A stretch of DNA of 64,000 nt from Candidatus Homeothermus arabinoxylanisolvens (GTDB taxonomy: Bacteria > Bacteroidota > Bacteroidia > Bacteroidales > Muribaculaceae). The stretch spans positions 9,871-73,870 of the forward strand of contig LUJO01000047.1 in the NCBI GenBank assembly GCA_001689405.1, in the 5' to 3' direction. The notes under the pieces are model-generated. The model ran no database searches. It saw only the letters and a list, made by a program, of their open reading frames with translations, and had not been told where the DNA came from. Positions 32,755-41,763 of this stretch are shown here, piece after piece; within the stretch, counting starts at the first letter, position 1; each line of letters begins with the position of its first letter. The position numbers were made by a program, and so were the translations under genes.

Positions 32755-34305
32755 ATGAGTATGAGCCGATACAGTATACTTTGGGCTGATGATGAAATAG
32801 ATCTGCTGAAGCCTCACATACTTTTTATCCGAGACAAAGGGTATGACGTCACGACCGTAAACAACGGCCGCGATGCAATCGAGCTTGTGCGTCAGCGCCA
32901 CTTCGACCTTATAATTCTCGATGAAAACATGCCCGGACTGTCGGGGCTTGAGACCCTGAACGCCATAAAGCGCATAGCGCCGCACATACCTGTCATGCTG
33001 ATAACAAAGAGTGAGGAGGAGGACATAATGAATCAGGCCATCGGCAACAAAATAGCCGATTATCTGATAAAACCAGTCAATCCCAAGCAGATATTGCTGT
33101 CCATAAAGAAGCTGCTTCACTCGGGCGACCTTGTAAGCCGACGTACCGCCGACGACTATCGCCGCGACTTTGCCGAGATTTCGGCCATGACCGATGCGTG
33201 CGCCACGATTGACGACTGGTACGCGCTGTATGACCGGCTTGTATATTGGGCGCGTGAACTTGCGTCGGCCGATACCGATATGGACGGCATGCTGCATATG
33301 CAGTGGCATGAGGCGGACATGGCCTTTTCACGCTTTGTCAAGACACATTACGGATCATGGATAGGCGGAGGCGACGGTGCTCCGCTCATGAGTCCCGACA
33401 TATTTCCGAAGTATGTGTTCCCGCTTCTTGATGCCGGCCACAAACTGTTTGTCGTGCTTATCGACAATTTCCGTCTCGACCAGTGGCGGGTTATAAAGCC
33501 GTTGCTCGCCGATACGTTTGTATTTGACGAGAGTATGTATACGTCGATACTGCCTACGGCCACACAGTATGCCCGCAACGCTCTCTTTTCTGGGCTTATG
33601 CCTGCCGACATAGCGCGCATGTATCCCGACATGTGGGTCGACGAGGGCGCCGATGAAGGTAAGAACCTTCATGAAGAGACTCTGCTTGAGGCTTTGCTTC
33701 AACGCTCGCGCCGCGACATACGCAGCTCGTACCGTAAGATAAATGACTCCGCGTCAGGCGACCGGCTTGTGCGCGACCTCGACAGTCTGTGTGCCAACCG
33801 GCTCAATGTGGTGGTGCTTAACTTCATCGACATGCTGTCGCATGCACGCACAGAGTCCAAGATGATACGCGAGCTTGCAGCCGACAACAGCGCTTATCTG
33901 TCGCTTACGGAGTCGTGGTTTCGCCACTCCTTCGCCATGGAATTGTTCAGACGCATAGGAGAGAAGGGCTTCCACATAGTTCTCACTACCGATCATGGCA
34001 CCGTTCAGGTCGACAATCCCGTGAAGATTGTGGCTGACAAAGACACAGGCCCGGGGCTGCGCTACAAGGTGGGCCGTAACATGACATGCAATCCGCGGCA
34101 GGTGTATGAGATAAAATATCCGGCAAGGTTCGGACTGCCTTCGCCCAATCTGTCGTCTTACTATATTTTTGCTTCGGGACACGATTTTTTCGCTTATCCC
34201 AACAATTATAATAATTACGTCCAGTATTATACCGGCACATTTCAGCACGGAGGCATATCGCTTGAGGAGATGCTGGTGCCTATAGTCACTCTTACCGCAA
34301 AATAA
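32755..34305 (+). CDS. porX: PorX-type response regulator with PglZ domain
   Basis: 516 residues. N-terminal receiver domain with ILWADDEID and phospho-acceptor Asp56 in LIILDENMPG and a Lys in KPVNPKQ. A helical linker is followed by an alkaline-phosphatase-like PglZ domain (about 205-510): LIDNFRLDQWRV, PTATQYARNALF, TTDHGTVQV and late FASGHD. PorX pairs with the PorY kinase and controls type IX secretion genes; published work describes phosphodiesterase activity on oligonucleotides. The first Met or Met3 may be the start. Eight bp after sprE/porW-like gene and 17 bp before tsaE. Confidence 0.9.
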   Translation: MSMSRYSILWADDEIDLLKPHILFIRDKGYDVTTVNNGRDAIELVRQRHFDLIILDENMPGLSGLETLNAIKRIAPHIPVMLITKSEEEDIMNQAIGNKIADYLIKPVNPKQILLSIKKLLHSGDLVSRRTADDYRRDFAEISAMTDACATIDDWYALYDRLVYWARELASADTDMDGMLHMQWHEADMAFSRFVKTHYGSWIGGGDGAPLMSPDIFPKYVFPLLDAGHKLFVVLIDNFRLDQWRVIKPLLADTFVFDESMYTSILPTATQYARNALFSGLMPADIARMYPDMWVDEGADEGKNLHEETLLEALLQRSRRDIRSSYRKINDSASGDRLVRDLDSLCANRLNVVVLNFIDMLSHARTESKMIRELAADNSAYLSLTESWFRHSFAMELFRRIGEKGFHIVLTTDHGTVQVDNPVKIVADKDTGPGLRYKVGRNMTCNPRQVYEIKYPARFGLPSPNLSSYYIFASGHDFFAYPNNYNNYVQYYTGTFQHGGISLEEMLVPIVTLTAK

Positions 34306-34322
34306 ACAACATTATATTAGAT

Positions 34323-34766
34323 ATGGCAATAAATACTATTACAATCGATTCTATTGACAGCCTTGCCGATGCGGCACGGCAGTTTATCGGCCTTATGGGC
34401 GACTCTACGGTCTTTGCTTTCTACGGCGATATGGGAGCGGGCAAGACCACTTTTATCAATGCCCTGTCGCGTGAACTCGGTGTTGAGGATGACCCTACGA
34501 GCAGTCCCTCGTTTGCTATTATAAATGAATATCGCTCCGACACTACCGCAGAGCTGATATATCATTTCGACCTGTATAGGCTTGAGTCGCTTGAAGAGGC
34601 TTTTGACATAGGAGTGGAGGACTATCTCGACTCCGGAGCGCTGTGCTTCATCGAGTGGCCCGAACGTATAGCCGACATACTGCCCGACGATACGGTGCGC
34701 GTGGATATCGAGGAACTTCCCGACGGGCGCCGTCGGCTTACGGTAACCGATAGCACGGAAGCATGA
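34323..34766 (+). CDS. tsaE: tRNA threonylcarbamoyladenosine biosynthesis ATPase TsaE
   Basis: 147 residues, usual size. P-loop GDMGAGKTT at about 35-43, then SSPSFAIINEY and a C-terminal FIEWPERI. TsaE supports TsaB/TsaD in making the universal t6A37 modification on ANN-decoding tRNAs. Its stop overlaps the next start by ATGA, and it directly follows porX, an order I recall from other Bacteroidota. Confidence 0.92.
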   Translation: MAINTITIDSIDSLADAARQFIGLMGDSTVFAFYGDMGAGKTTFINALSRELGVEDDPTSSPSFAIINEYRSDTTAELIYHFDLYRLESLEEAFDIGVEDYLDSGALCFIEWPERIADILPDDTVRVDIEELPDGRRRLTVTDSTEA

Positions 34767-34993
34767 CCTTGCGCGTAGCCACTCTTGTGCTCGTGGTTCT
34801 GTTCACGGTCTGCGGCGTGTTTTCAATTGCGGCGGGTATTGCCGGCTGGGACTGGTTTTTCAACAGTGTCAATGTGCGTATACTTACCGGAAAACTACGG
34901 CGCCCCTTGGCGCGTTTATTATACATAGTGCTTGGTCTGGCAATATTGGCCATGGCTATATATATGTATAATGTCACTGCTGAAACTATATGA
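34763..34993 (+). CDS. Small two-helix membrane protein, Imm17-like
   Basis: 76 residues. Two hydrophobic segments (about 5-27 and 50-71) flank GWDWFFNSVNVRILTGKLRRP, which resembles the small Imm17 (immunity 17) family as I recall it. Overlaps both neighbours by ATGA, so it is translationally coupled to tsaE and the CNNM gene. No toxin is nearby; the immunity name may be only a family label. Role unknown. Confidence 0.6.
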   Translation: MTLRVATLVLVVLFTVCGVFSIAAGIAGWDWFFNSVNVRILTGKLRRPLARLLYIVLGLAILAMAIYMYNVTAETI

Positions 34994-36267
34994 ATGAACT
35001 GTTGATAATCGTGGGGCTTATATTGCTCAACGGTCTTTTCTCGATGTCGGAGACGGCATTGATATCGGCTCGTAAATCGCGTCTGTCACGGGAAGCCGAT
35101 GCCGGCGACGGCGCAGCCAAGACCGCTCTTCGCATAGCCAATGATCCCGATTGTTTTCTGTCCACGATACAGATAGGCATAACGCTTATAGGTATACTTA
35201 CAGGTCTTTATTCCGGAGCCTCTTTCGCAAAGGCTTTCGGCTCGGTCCTCATCGGCTGGGGCGTAGCTCCGGCTTATGCGTTGCCGGTGGCGCAGGTGCT
35301 TATTGTGGTTGTCGTAACCTATCTGTCGATTGTTGTGGGCGAGCTGGTGCCTAAGCGCATAGCTCTGAGCGCTTCCGACAGGGTGGCCAAGCTGGTGGCG
35401 CGGCCTATGTGGCTGCTGTCGCGCATTACCATACCGGTCGTATGGCTGCTTTCCGCTTCTACCGGTCTGGTAGTACGACTTTTCAACATACGCTGCGATG
35501 ACAACAAGGTCACCGAGAGCGACGTGAAGTCCATAATCAAAGACGGAGCCGCTTCGGGTGAGGTGAAAGAGGTGGAAAAGGAGATAATGAACCGTGCGCT
35601 CGTCATGGGTGACTTGCGTGTGGCTTCAATCATGACATGCCGCAAGGAGATAGTCACTGTCGACATAGACATGACGGCCGCGCAGGTAAAGGAGGTGCTT
35701 GCCGATGAACTGCATGACTCCTATCCGGTGCTTGACGGCGACCATGAGGATGTCAAGGGCGTGGTTTCGCTCAAAGACCTTATACTTAAGCTCGATGACC
35801 CCGGCTTCAGGCTTGCCGATGTTGTTGTGGCAGGCACTTTTATACCGGAGAGCATGACGGCCTACGATGCTTTGGCCAAGCTGAAGGAGAAGCATGAGCA
35901 TTGCCTGATTGTGTGCGACGAGTTCGGTATGATGCAGGGTGTATTGACCCTTAATGACATACTTGACGGACTTGTGGGCACGGCGCCGGAGTCGGCCGAT
36001 GCCCAATTCATTATTCCGAGAGCCGACGGTCAGGGTTGGCTCGTGTCGGGACAGTGTCCGTTATATGACTTCCTTGACTACTTTGACTGCGGCGACCTCT
36101 ACGTACCTGCGGGCTACTCGACGGTAGGCGGCCTCCTGCTTGAACTCATGCGCAAGATGCCCGAGGAGGGCGAGTCGGTGACTTGGTACGGCTTTAAGTT
36201 TGAGGTAGTGGATATGGACATGACCTATATAGATAAGATACTTGTGACAAAATCGGGCAATGGATGA
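34990..36267 (+). CDS. CNNM/CorC-type transporter-associated membrane protein (GldE-like)
   Basis: 425 residues. N-terminal DUF21/CNNM domain with about four membrane segments (1-190; opens GLILLNGLFSMSETALISAR), paired CBS domains (about 205-320; ILTLNDILDGLVG), and a C-terminal CorC_HlyC domain (about 340-420). The family transports or regulates Mg/Na/Co ions; GldE in gliding Bacteroidota belongs here, and the presence of sprE and porX nearby makes that a reasonable comparison, not proof. Starts within ATGA of the previous stop and overlaps birA by 8 bp. Confidence 0.85.
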   Translation: MNELLIIVGLILLNGLFSMSETALISARKSRLSREADAGDGAAKTALRIANDPDCFLSTIQIGITLIGILTGLYSGASFAKAFGSVLIGWGVAPAYALPVAQVLIVVVVTYLSIVVGELVPKRIALSASDRVAKLVARPMWLLSRITIPVVWLLSASTGLVVRLFNIRCDDNKVTESDVKSIIKDGAASGEVKEVEKEIMNRALVMGDLRVASIMTCRKEIVTVDIDMTAAQVKEVLADELHDSYPVLDGDHEDVKGVVSLKDLILKLDDPGFRLADVVVAGTFIPESMTAYDALAKLKEKHEHCLIVCDEFGMMQGVLTLNDILDGLVGTAPESADAQFIIPRADGQGWLVSGQCPLYDFLDYFDCGDLYVPAGYSTVGGLLLELMRKMPEEGESVTWYGFKFEVVDMDMTYIDKILVTKSGNG

Positions 36268-36994
36268 ACGAAATTATGATGTGATAAGACTTGACGAGTG
36301 CCGTTCGACAAACTCATGTATGGCTTCAATAGCGGCTGAGCTGCGACACGGCACCGTGATAGTGACCGACCGGCAGACTGCCGGTCGAGGTCAGCGCGGT
36401 AATTCTTGGGAAGCCGCGCCGGGTGAGAATCTTACGTTCTCACTTTTTATAAAGCCCGAGTGTGTGCCGGCCCGTGACCAGTTCTACATATCGGAAGCGG
36501 TGGCGCTCGGTATAACTGACGTGCTAAGCCCGTTGCTCCCGGGTAATAAGGTAGCTATAAAGTGGCCCAACGACATATATGTCGATGACCGCAAGATATG
36601 CGGCATACTTATTGAAAACAGCCTTACCGGCCCGCTTATCGGCTATTCAATAGCCGGTATAGGGTTGAATGTCAATCAGCCGTCATTTTACAGCGATGCC
36701 CCCAATCCGGTGTCGCTTGTCATGCTTACCGGACGCCGGTATGACCTCGCCGGTTTGCTTTGCCGTGTCGTGGATGCCGTACTGTCGCGTCTTGAACAGC
36801 CTGTGGCGGAGCGTCATGCCGATTATATGGCTTCGCTTTATCGGCGCGAGGGATCGGGTTATCGTGACACAGCCACCGGTGAGGAGTTCCATGCCATAAT
36901 CGAGGGTATAGCCCCTACAGGCCACATGACCTTGCTCGATACCGAAGGCCACTCACGTACCTATGCCTTCAAGGAGGTGGCGCTTCTGCTCTGA
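36260..36994 (+). CDS. birA: Biotin--[acetyl-CoA-carboxylase] ligase
   Basis: 244 residues; no N-terminal DNA-binding domain, so it is the enzyme-only form. Motifs: CRSTNSCM, the biotinyl-AMP loop GRGQRGNSWEA, KWPNDIYVDDRKICGIL and GIGLNVNQ. It attaches biotin to carrier proteins such as carboxylase subunits. Last gene of the block, followed by a two-way terminator. Confidence 0.92.
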   Translation: MDERNYDVIRLDECRSTNSCMASIAAELRHGTVIVTDRQTAGRGQRGNSWEAAPGENLTFSLFIKPECVPARDQFYISEAVALGITDVLSPLLPGNKVAIKWPNDIYVDDRKICGILIENSLTGPLIGYSIAGIGLNVNQPSFYSDAPNPVSLVMLTGRRYDLAGLLCRVVDAVLSRLEQPVAERHADYMASLYRREGSGYRDTATGEEFHAIIEGIAPTGHMTLLDTEGHSRTYAFKEVALLL

Positions 36995-37013
36995 CACTAA
37001 ACATCAGTATATA

Positions 37014-37062
37014 ACAGCACAATCAGCCGCCTCACAAATTGTAAAACGGCTGATTGTGTTGT
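37014..37062. terminator. Bidirectional terminator between birA and norB
   Basis: A 16-bp stem with one mismatch (37014-37029 with 37047-37062) between convergent genes. Confidence 0.75.
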
Positions 37063-37088
37063 TTATAAGAGTCTTATGCGCTCGTGTG

Positions 37089-39347
37089 TCACTCGGCTTT
37101 TAGTGAGTGACGTTTCTCCCAGTTGAGCCACCATGCCTTGCATGCTCCGATGAAGAACGGCACGGCTCCGAACAGTATGAACACTACATCGCCCGGCATA
37201 CGCATCCAGCCCGTGGTGCTCATGGCGTCGCCTGTTACGAATTCGATGGAGCGAGCATGCCAGTATCCGTTGTGTATGACGTCCCAGAGCTGTATGAATC
37301 CTGACGGAAGCAGACTGAGGGCAATCATCATGGCGAGTCCTATGTTGAAGCCCCAGAACGAGCATTTGATCCACGGCTTGATTTTTGCCCACTGGGCGTC
37401 ATCCGTATTTTTGCGCATGGCGTAGACGCACATTCCCAATGACAGGAAGCCGAATACACCGAACATTGCCGCATGGCCGTGGTTGGGCGTGAGGTATGTG
37501 CCGATTTCAAAATAGCTTACTATAGGCATGTTGATCAGGAAGCCGAATACACCGGCTCCTATGAAGTTCCAGAAGCCTACCGACATAAAGAAATTGAATA
37601 TCCACTTGTGCTGCTGTGCAAGTCCCGGCTCGCCTCCCGTGCGTGAAGCGCGGTAAAAACGCCATCCTTCAAGACATAGAAGTACAAGAGGCACTACCTC
37701 CATGGCGGAGAAGCATGATGACACTGCCATGTTGAATGTGCTCTGTCCCTCGAAATACCAGTGGTGTCCTGTGCCGATTATGCCTCCCATGAATGTAAGT
37801 ATGGCTTCGAGAATTATTATCTTTGAAGCCCTTTCGCGGCTTACAATACCCATCTCCACAAATACCATGGCTACCATCGTGGTGGCGAATGCCTCGAAGA
37901 AGCCTTCCACCCACAGATGTATGACCCAGAAGCGCCATGTGTCGACCACCGTGTAATTGGTCATGTCGTCGAAGAATATGGCCGGGATGTAAAATACGGG
38001 AACACAGATTGCAAATATAAGGAACAGCCATCCGAGAAATCTCTTGCCCGGCACTTTCAGCGCCGGCATTGTGTTGCGTATCAATACATAGGCCCATACA
38101 AGGAAGCCTACGATCATGAGCAGCTGAAATCCGCGGCCCATTTCGATATATTCCCATCCCTGACTGCCGAGCCAGAAGGAGCCGTCGCCGTTGCCCCACC
38201 ATCCTGCGAGGCCGGCCCATTCGGCCAGAAGCGAGCCGAATATGACCACTCCGAATGCTCCGAACAGGAAATACGTCATCTGCATGAGCCCTTTCCACTC
38301 CTTGCCGCCGAAAATACGCGATATGATAAGACCACCGATAACGAAGCCCGTGGCAATCCAGAGTATGGCAAGCTGTATGTGCCATGTTCTTACAAGCTGG
38401 CTGGGGAATATCGATGACAGGTCAAGACCGTAGAACGAGCCCGGATCGGCGCGGTAATGCGCCACGGCCCCGCCCACCAGAGTCTGGCCGAGCAGCAATA
38501 AACCTACAATGACTACAAATTTCAGCAGTCCTCTTACCGATGCCGGCTGGTTGCCGTCGGCGGTCATTATCGGGAATGCCGGTGATGCGGCTTTCCAGTC
38601 GGCCTCCTTGTTGCGTCCGGCAAACCACATGCACGCTCCGATGCCGACGAGCAGAAATAGAAGCGATGCCACACTCCATACTATGAGCGGGTCGGAAGGC
38701 CCCTGACCTATGGCCGGTTCATAGGGGAAGTTGTTGGTGTAGGAATAGTCCTCGCCGGGGCGGTTGGCCGAACATGCCCATGCCGACCACGCAAAGAATG
38801 AGCTTAGCTTGTGAAGCTCCGCAGGGTCGGTGATGAGATTATGCTGCAGACCGCCGTTGTTTGACGGGTCGCTGAGATATTTCTTCCAGTAGTCGGGAGC
38901 CTCTGCGAAAACCGCTGCCTGTGCATCGTCCATGACAAGACGCCCGGTCGATGCGTCGTAGCGGTTGGCCTTGGCGATTTTATTGAGTTCTTGGGCCGAC
39001 TTGCCGGGATTCAGCGCCTTTGTGGCTTCGGCTACCTGATGCAGATAGTCGGCCGAGAAGTCGGGACCGAGATATGCGCCGTGTCCCCACACCGAGCCGT
39101 TGTCGTGGAGCCCGTAACGTAGGAATATGGACTGGCCTTCCCGTATGTCGTTGCCGGTAAACAGCAGATTGCCGTCGCTGTCGGTAACGGTTTCGGGTAT
39201 CGGCGGTTTGTCGTCATACGCTTTGTATGTCACTGTTATCAGTACGGCAAAACCATAGATAAGAACAAACGCGAGAACAAGTATCCACCACCTTGAGATT
39301 AGCGGCGATGAATAGTCCTTTTCAAATTGCAGGTTTGGAGTGTCCAT
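37089..39347 (-). CDS. norB: Quinol-dependent nitric oxide reductase, large subunit (qNOR)
   Basis: 752 residues. Long single-chain form: an N-terminal extension with periplasmic domain (about 35-230, with YGLHDNGSVWGHGAYLGPDF) and then a 12-helix heme-copper oxidase-like core with LVGGAVAHYRADP, HIQLAILWIATGF, HLWVEGFFEAFATT and GTGHHWYF carrying the heme/FeB His residues, and NHGHAAMFGVFG. It reduces two NO to N2O with quinol, detoxifying nitric oxide. No denitrification genes are nearby, so defence against host or dietary NO is likely. Divergent from lutABC with palindromes between. Confidence 0.92.
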   Translation of the reverse strand: MDTPNLQFEKDYSSPLISRWWILVLAFVLIYGFAVLITVTYKAYDDKPPIPETVTDSDGNLLFTGNDIREGQSIFLRYGLHDNGSVWGHGAYLGPDFSADYLHQVAEATKALNPGKSAQELNKIAKANRYDASTGRLVMDDAQAAVFAEAPDYWKKYLSDPSNNGGLQHNLITDPAELHKLSSFFAWSAWACSANRPGEDYSYTNNFPYEPAIGQGPSDPLIVWSVASLLFLLVGIGACMWFAGRNKEADWKAASPAFPIMTADGNQPASVRGLLKFVVIVGLLLLGQTLVGGAVAHYRADPGSFYGLDLSSIFPSQLVRTWHIQLAILWIATGFVIGGLIISRIFGGKEWKGLMQMTYFLFGAFGVVIFGSLLAEWAGLAGWWGNGDGSFWLGSQGWEYIEMGRGFQLLMIVGFLVWAYVLIRNTMPALKVPGKRFLGWLFLIFAICVPVFYIPAIFFDDMTNYTVVDTWRFWVIHLWVEGFFEAFATTMVAMVFVEMGIVSRERASKIIILEAILTFMGGIIGTGHHWYFEGQSTFNMAVSSCFSAMEVVPLVLLCLEGWRFYRASRTGGEPGLAQQHKWIFNFFMSVGFWNFIGAGVFGFLINMPIVSYFEIGTYLTPNHGHAAMFGVFGFLSLGMCVYAMRKNTDDAQWAKIKPWIKCSFWGFNIGLAMMIALSLLPSGFIQLWDVIHNGYWHARSIEFVTGDAMSTTGWMRMPGDVVFILFGAVPFFIGACKAWWLNWEKRHSLKAE

Positions 39348-39396
39348 CGTGAGTAGAATTTATTAATAATTATTTAAAGACTCCGTATGCGTCCTG

Positions 39397-39457
39397 ACAT
39401 TCCGACAAGTCGGATATGTTGAGGAAATATTTTATGCTTAATAAAACAAAGCATAAA
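39397..39457. promoter_or_regulatory. Two inverted repeats in the norB-lutA intergenic region
   Basis: A dyad around CCGAC-AA-GTCGG with outer ACAT/ATGT arms (39397-39419, one bulged base) and an inverted repeat TTTATGCTT-N9-AAGCATAAA (39431-39457). Both lie in the 239-bp space before norB (-) and lutA (+), so they are candidate operators for one or both. No TAnnTTTG box fits norB well. No gene in this interval. Confidence 0.45.
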
Positions 39458-39586
39458 TTATAAATGTTTAAGATATGACGCATTACTTCAGTATCCGGCG
39501 GCAACGGTGACTGATGTATACATTGACTTATGCCTATTTATGTATTGGGTGAAAATATGCCCTGTAACTAAAAAATTATATTGATT

Positions 39587-40342
39587 ATGAAGATCGGTTT
39601 TTTCGTGCCTTGCTATATCGATGCGATACATCCGCAGGCAGCCATCTCCACTTACGGACTCCTGAAAAAATTGGGCCTTGATGTGGAATTTATCGAGGGG
39701 GGAGCCTGTTGCGGCTTGCCTGAACTCGATATGGGCTACATCAAGCATTCATGTACCCTTGAGAAGGGTCTTGCTCCTTACGTTACCGACAAAGGGTATG
39801 ACTACGTGGTTGTGCCGTCGGGCATATGCACCGACCAGTTTCGCGATCATTTCAACGGGGTGGAACAGACGCCGGAGGTTGTACACTTCCGCAGTACGGT
39901 ACATGACCCCGTAGAGTTTTTACATGACATATTGAAGATAACCGAGCTGCCGGGCAAACCGAGTTTCCCGTACCGTGTGGCGCTGCACAACGGCTGCCAC
40001 TCGCTGCGTTATCTGAACGAGGCACGGCCCTCCGAACTTATGATCAAGCCGTTTGACAAATGTGCCGATCTACTGAAACTTGTGGATGGCATTGAGGTGG
40101 GTTATGCCACAAGACGCGATGAATGTTGCGGCTTCGGAGGCACATATGCCATCTGGGATCCGGAGTGCTCCGGACAGCAGGGCCGCGACAAGGTCAGCGA
40201 CTATGCGCGAAACGGATTCAAGTATGTGACCTCGCAGGACATGTCATGTATGATACATCAGCAGACCGTGGCGCGCAAGATCGGTCTTGACCTGAAAATG
40301 TTTTATATTACGGAAATTTTAAATGGAGATGCAAAGCCATGA
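39587..40342 (+). CDS. lutA: L-lactate utilisation protein LutA (CCG-domain Fe-S protein)
   Basis: 251 residues from the ATG at 39587; an in-frame TTG at 39581 is less likely. Two cysteine-rich CCG domains: FVPCYIDAIHP with GGACCGLPELD, and HNGCHSLRYL with DECCGFGGTYA. With LutB and LutC it forms the iron-sulfur L-lactate oxidation complex described in Bacillus. Overlaps lutB by four bases (ATGA). Confidence 0.9.
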   Translation: MKIGFFVPCYIDAIHPQAAISTYGLLKKLGLDVEFIEGGACCGLPELDMGYIKHSCTLEKGLAPYVTDKGYDYVVVPSGICTDQFRDHFNGVEQTPEVVHFRSTVHDPVEFLHDILKITELPGKPSFPYRVALHNGCHSLRYLNEARPSELMIKPFDKCADLLKLVDGIEVGYATRRDECCGFGGTYAIWDPECSGQQGRDKVSDYARNGFKYVTSQDMSCMIHQQTVARKIGLDLKMFYITEILNGDAKP

Positions 40343-41748
40343 AACAGGTAAATCAAGTTAAACTCGGAGCCGAGTATATAGCCAAACGTGATCACCGCGA
40401 GATGCATGACCGTTGCTTGTGGGCGGCCCGCATGCGACGCGACAAAGTAGCGGCGTCCATACCCGAATGGGAAGAAATGCGAGATCTGGCATCGCAAATC
40501 AAGCTTCATACGCTTTCCAATCTCGACAAGTATCTTGAACAGTTTGCCGCCAATGCGGAGGCCAACGGTATTCACGTACACTGGGCCCGGAACGCCGAGG
40601 AGCATAATGAGATAATACTCAAGATATTTCGCGACCATAACGTGAAAGTTGTCACGAAAGGCAAGTCAATGACCATGGACGAGTGCGGAATGCGCGAGTT
40701 CATGGGTAAACACGGTATCGAAATCAACGAGGCCGATCTGGGTGAAAGAATACAGCAACTCGATAATCAGCGGCCGTCGCATATCGTCATGCCGGCCATA
40801 CACAAGCTTCGCAGCGATGTGGCCGACCTTTTTGCCCGCACGCTCGGCTCTGACAAGGATATCGACGACCCGCATTACCTTAACAGTGTGATGCGTGCCG
40901 ACATGCGCAAGCGGTATATAAAGGTCGATGCCGGCATGTCGGGCGTGAATTTCGGCATAGCCGAGACCGGAGGTATCGTGGTGTGTACAAACGAGGGAAA
41001 TGCCGACATAAGCGCTAATCTGCCGCCGCTGTATGTGGCTACGATGGGTCTTGAGAAGCTCATACCGCGTCAAAGCGATCTGCCGCTCTTCATACGCCTG
41101 TTGTCGCGCAGCGCTCTGGGCCTTGACATGACACAGTACACCTCGCACTACCACGGCCCGAGAAAAGGGCAGGAGATGCACCTCATTATCCTCGACAACG
41201 GACGTAGCGAGCGCTTGGCGGCCAAGGAGTACTGGCCGGTGCTGAAGTGCATACGGTGTGGGGCGTGTATGAATACCTGCCCGGTATTTCGCCGCACTTC
41301 CGGAATAAGTTACGACGCCATATACATGGGGCCGATAGGCATTGTGCTTGAACCGAGTTACGACCTGTACAAATATGCCCGACTGCCTTACTCCTGTACC
41401 CATTGCGGCTCTTGCGGCGATGTATGCCCGGTGAAGGTGCCTATACCCGAACTCGTGTTTTACTGGCGTTCGGAAGTGGTAAGACACGGTTATGGCCAGC
41501 TGTCGCATAATCTTGAAGAGGACTTGGCCGATCCGTTGCTTAAAAGCAGCACCAATCTTGCCATCGCGGAGAAAATGGGGTTATGGGCACTCCGCAACAT
41601 ACCCGAGTCGATAGCGGAATCGTCAGTCAATCCGTGGGCTAAGGAGCACAAGGATCCCGAGCCGCCGCAGGAGACATTCCGTCAGTATTACAAACGTGTT
41701 ATAAAGCCCGAAGAGGATGCTGCCGGCTCCTCCGATAATAAACAATAA
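40339..41748 (+). CDS. lutB: L-lactate utilisation protein LutB
   Basis: 469 residues. An N-terminal LUD domain (about 60-290), then two [4Fe-4S] motifs, CIRCGACMNTCPVFRR (about 304) and CTHCGSCGDVCPV (about 353), and a C-terminal helical tail. It passes electrons from lactate oxidation. Follows lutA by a four-base overlap and precedes lutC by 15 bp. Confidence 0.92.
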   Translation: MKQVNQVKLGAEYIAKRDHREMHDRCLWAARMRRDKVAASIPEWEEMRDLASQIKLHTLSNLDKYLEQFAANAEANGIHVHWARNAEEHNEIILKIFRDHNVKVVTKGKSMTMDECGMREFMGKHGIEINEADLGERIQQLDNQRPSHIVMPAIHKLRSDVADLFARTLGSDKDIDDPHYLNSVMRADMRKRYIKVDAGMSGVNFGIAETGGIVVCTNEGNADISANLPPLYVATMGLEKLIPRQSDLPLFIRLLSRSALGLDMTQYTSHYHGPRKGQEMHLIILDNGRSERLAAKEYWPVLKCIRCGACMNTCPVFRRTSGISYDAIYMGPIGIVLEPSYDLYKYARLPYSCTHCGSCGDVCPVKVPIPELVFYWRSEVVRHGYGQLSHNLEEDLADPLLKSSTNLAIAEKMGLWALRNIPESIAESSVNPWAKEHKDPEPPQETFRQYYKRVIKPEEDAAGSSDNKQ

Positions 41749-41763
41749 ATAAGTGTCTACGAT

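Noticed and set aside
39581..39586. TTG start for lutA
   Set aside because: Adds only two residues; the ATG at 39587 gives the usual family start MKIGFFVPCY.
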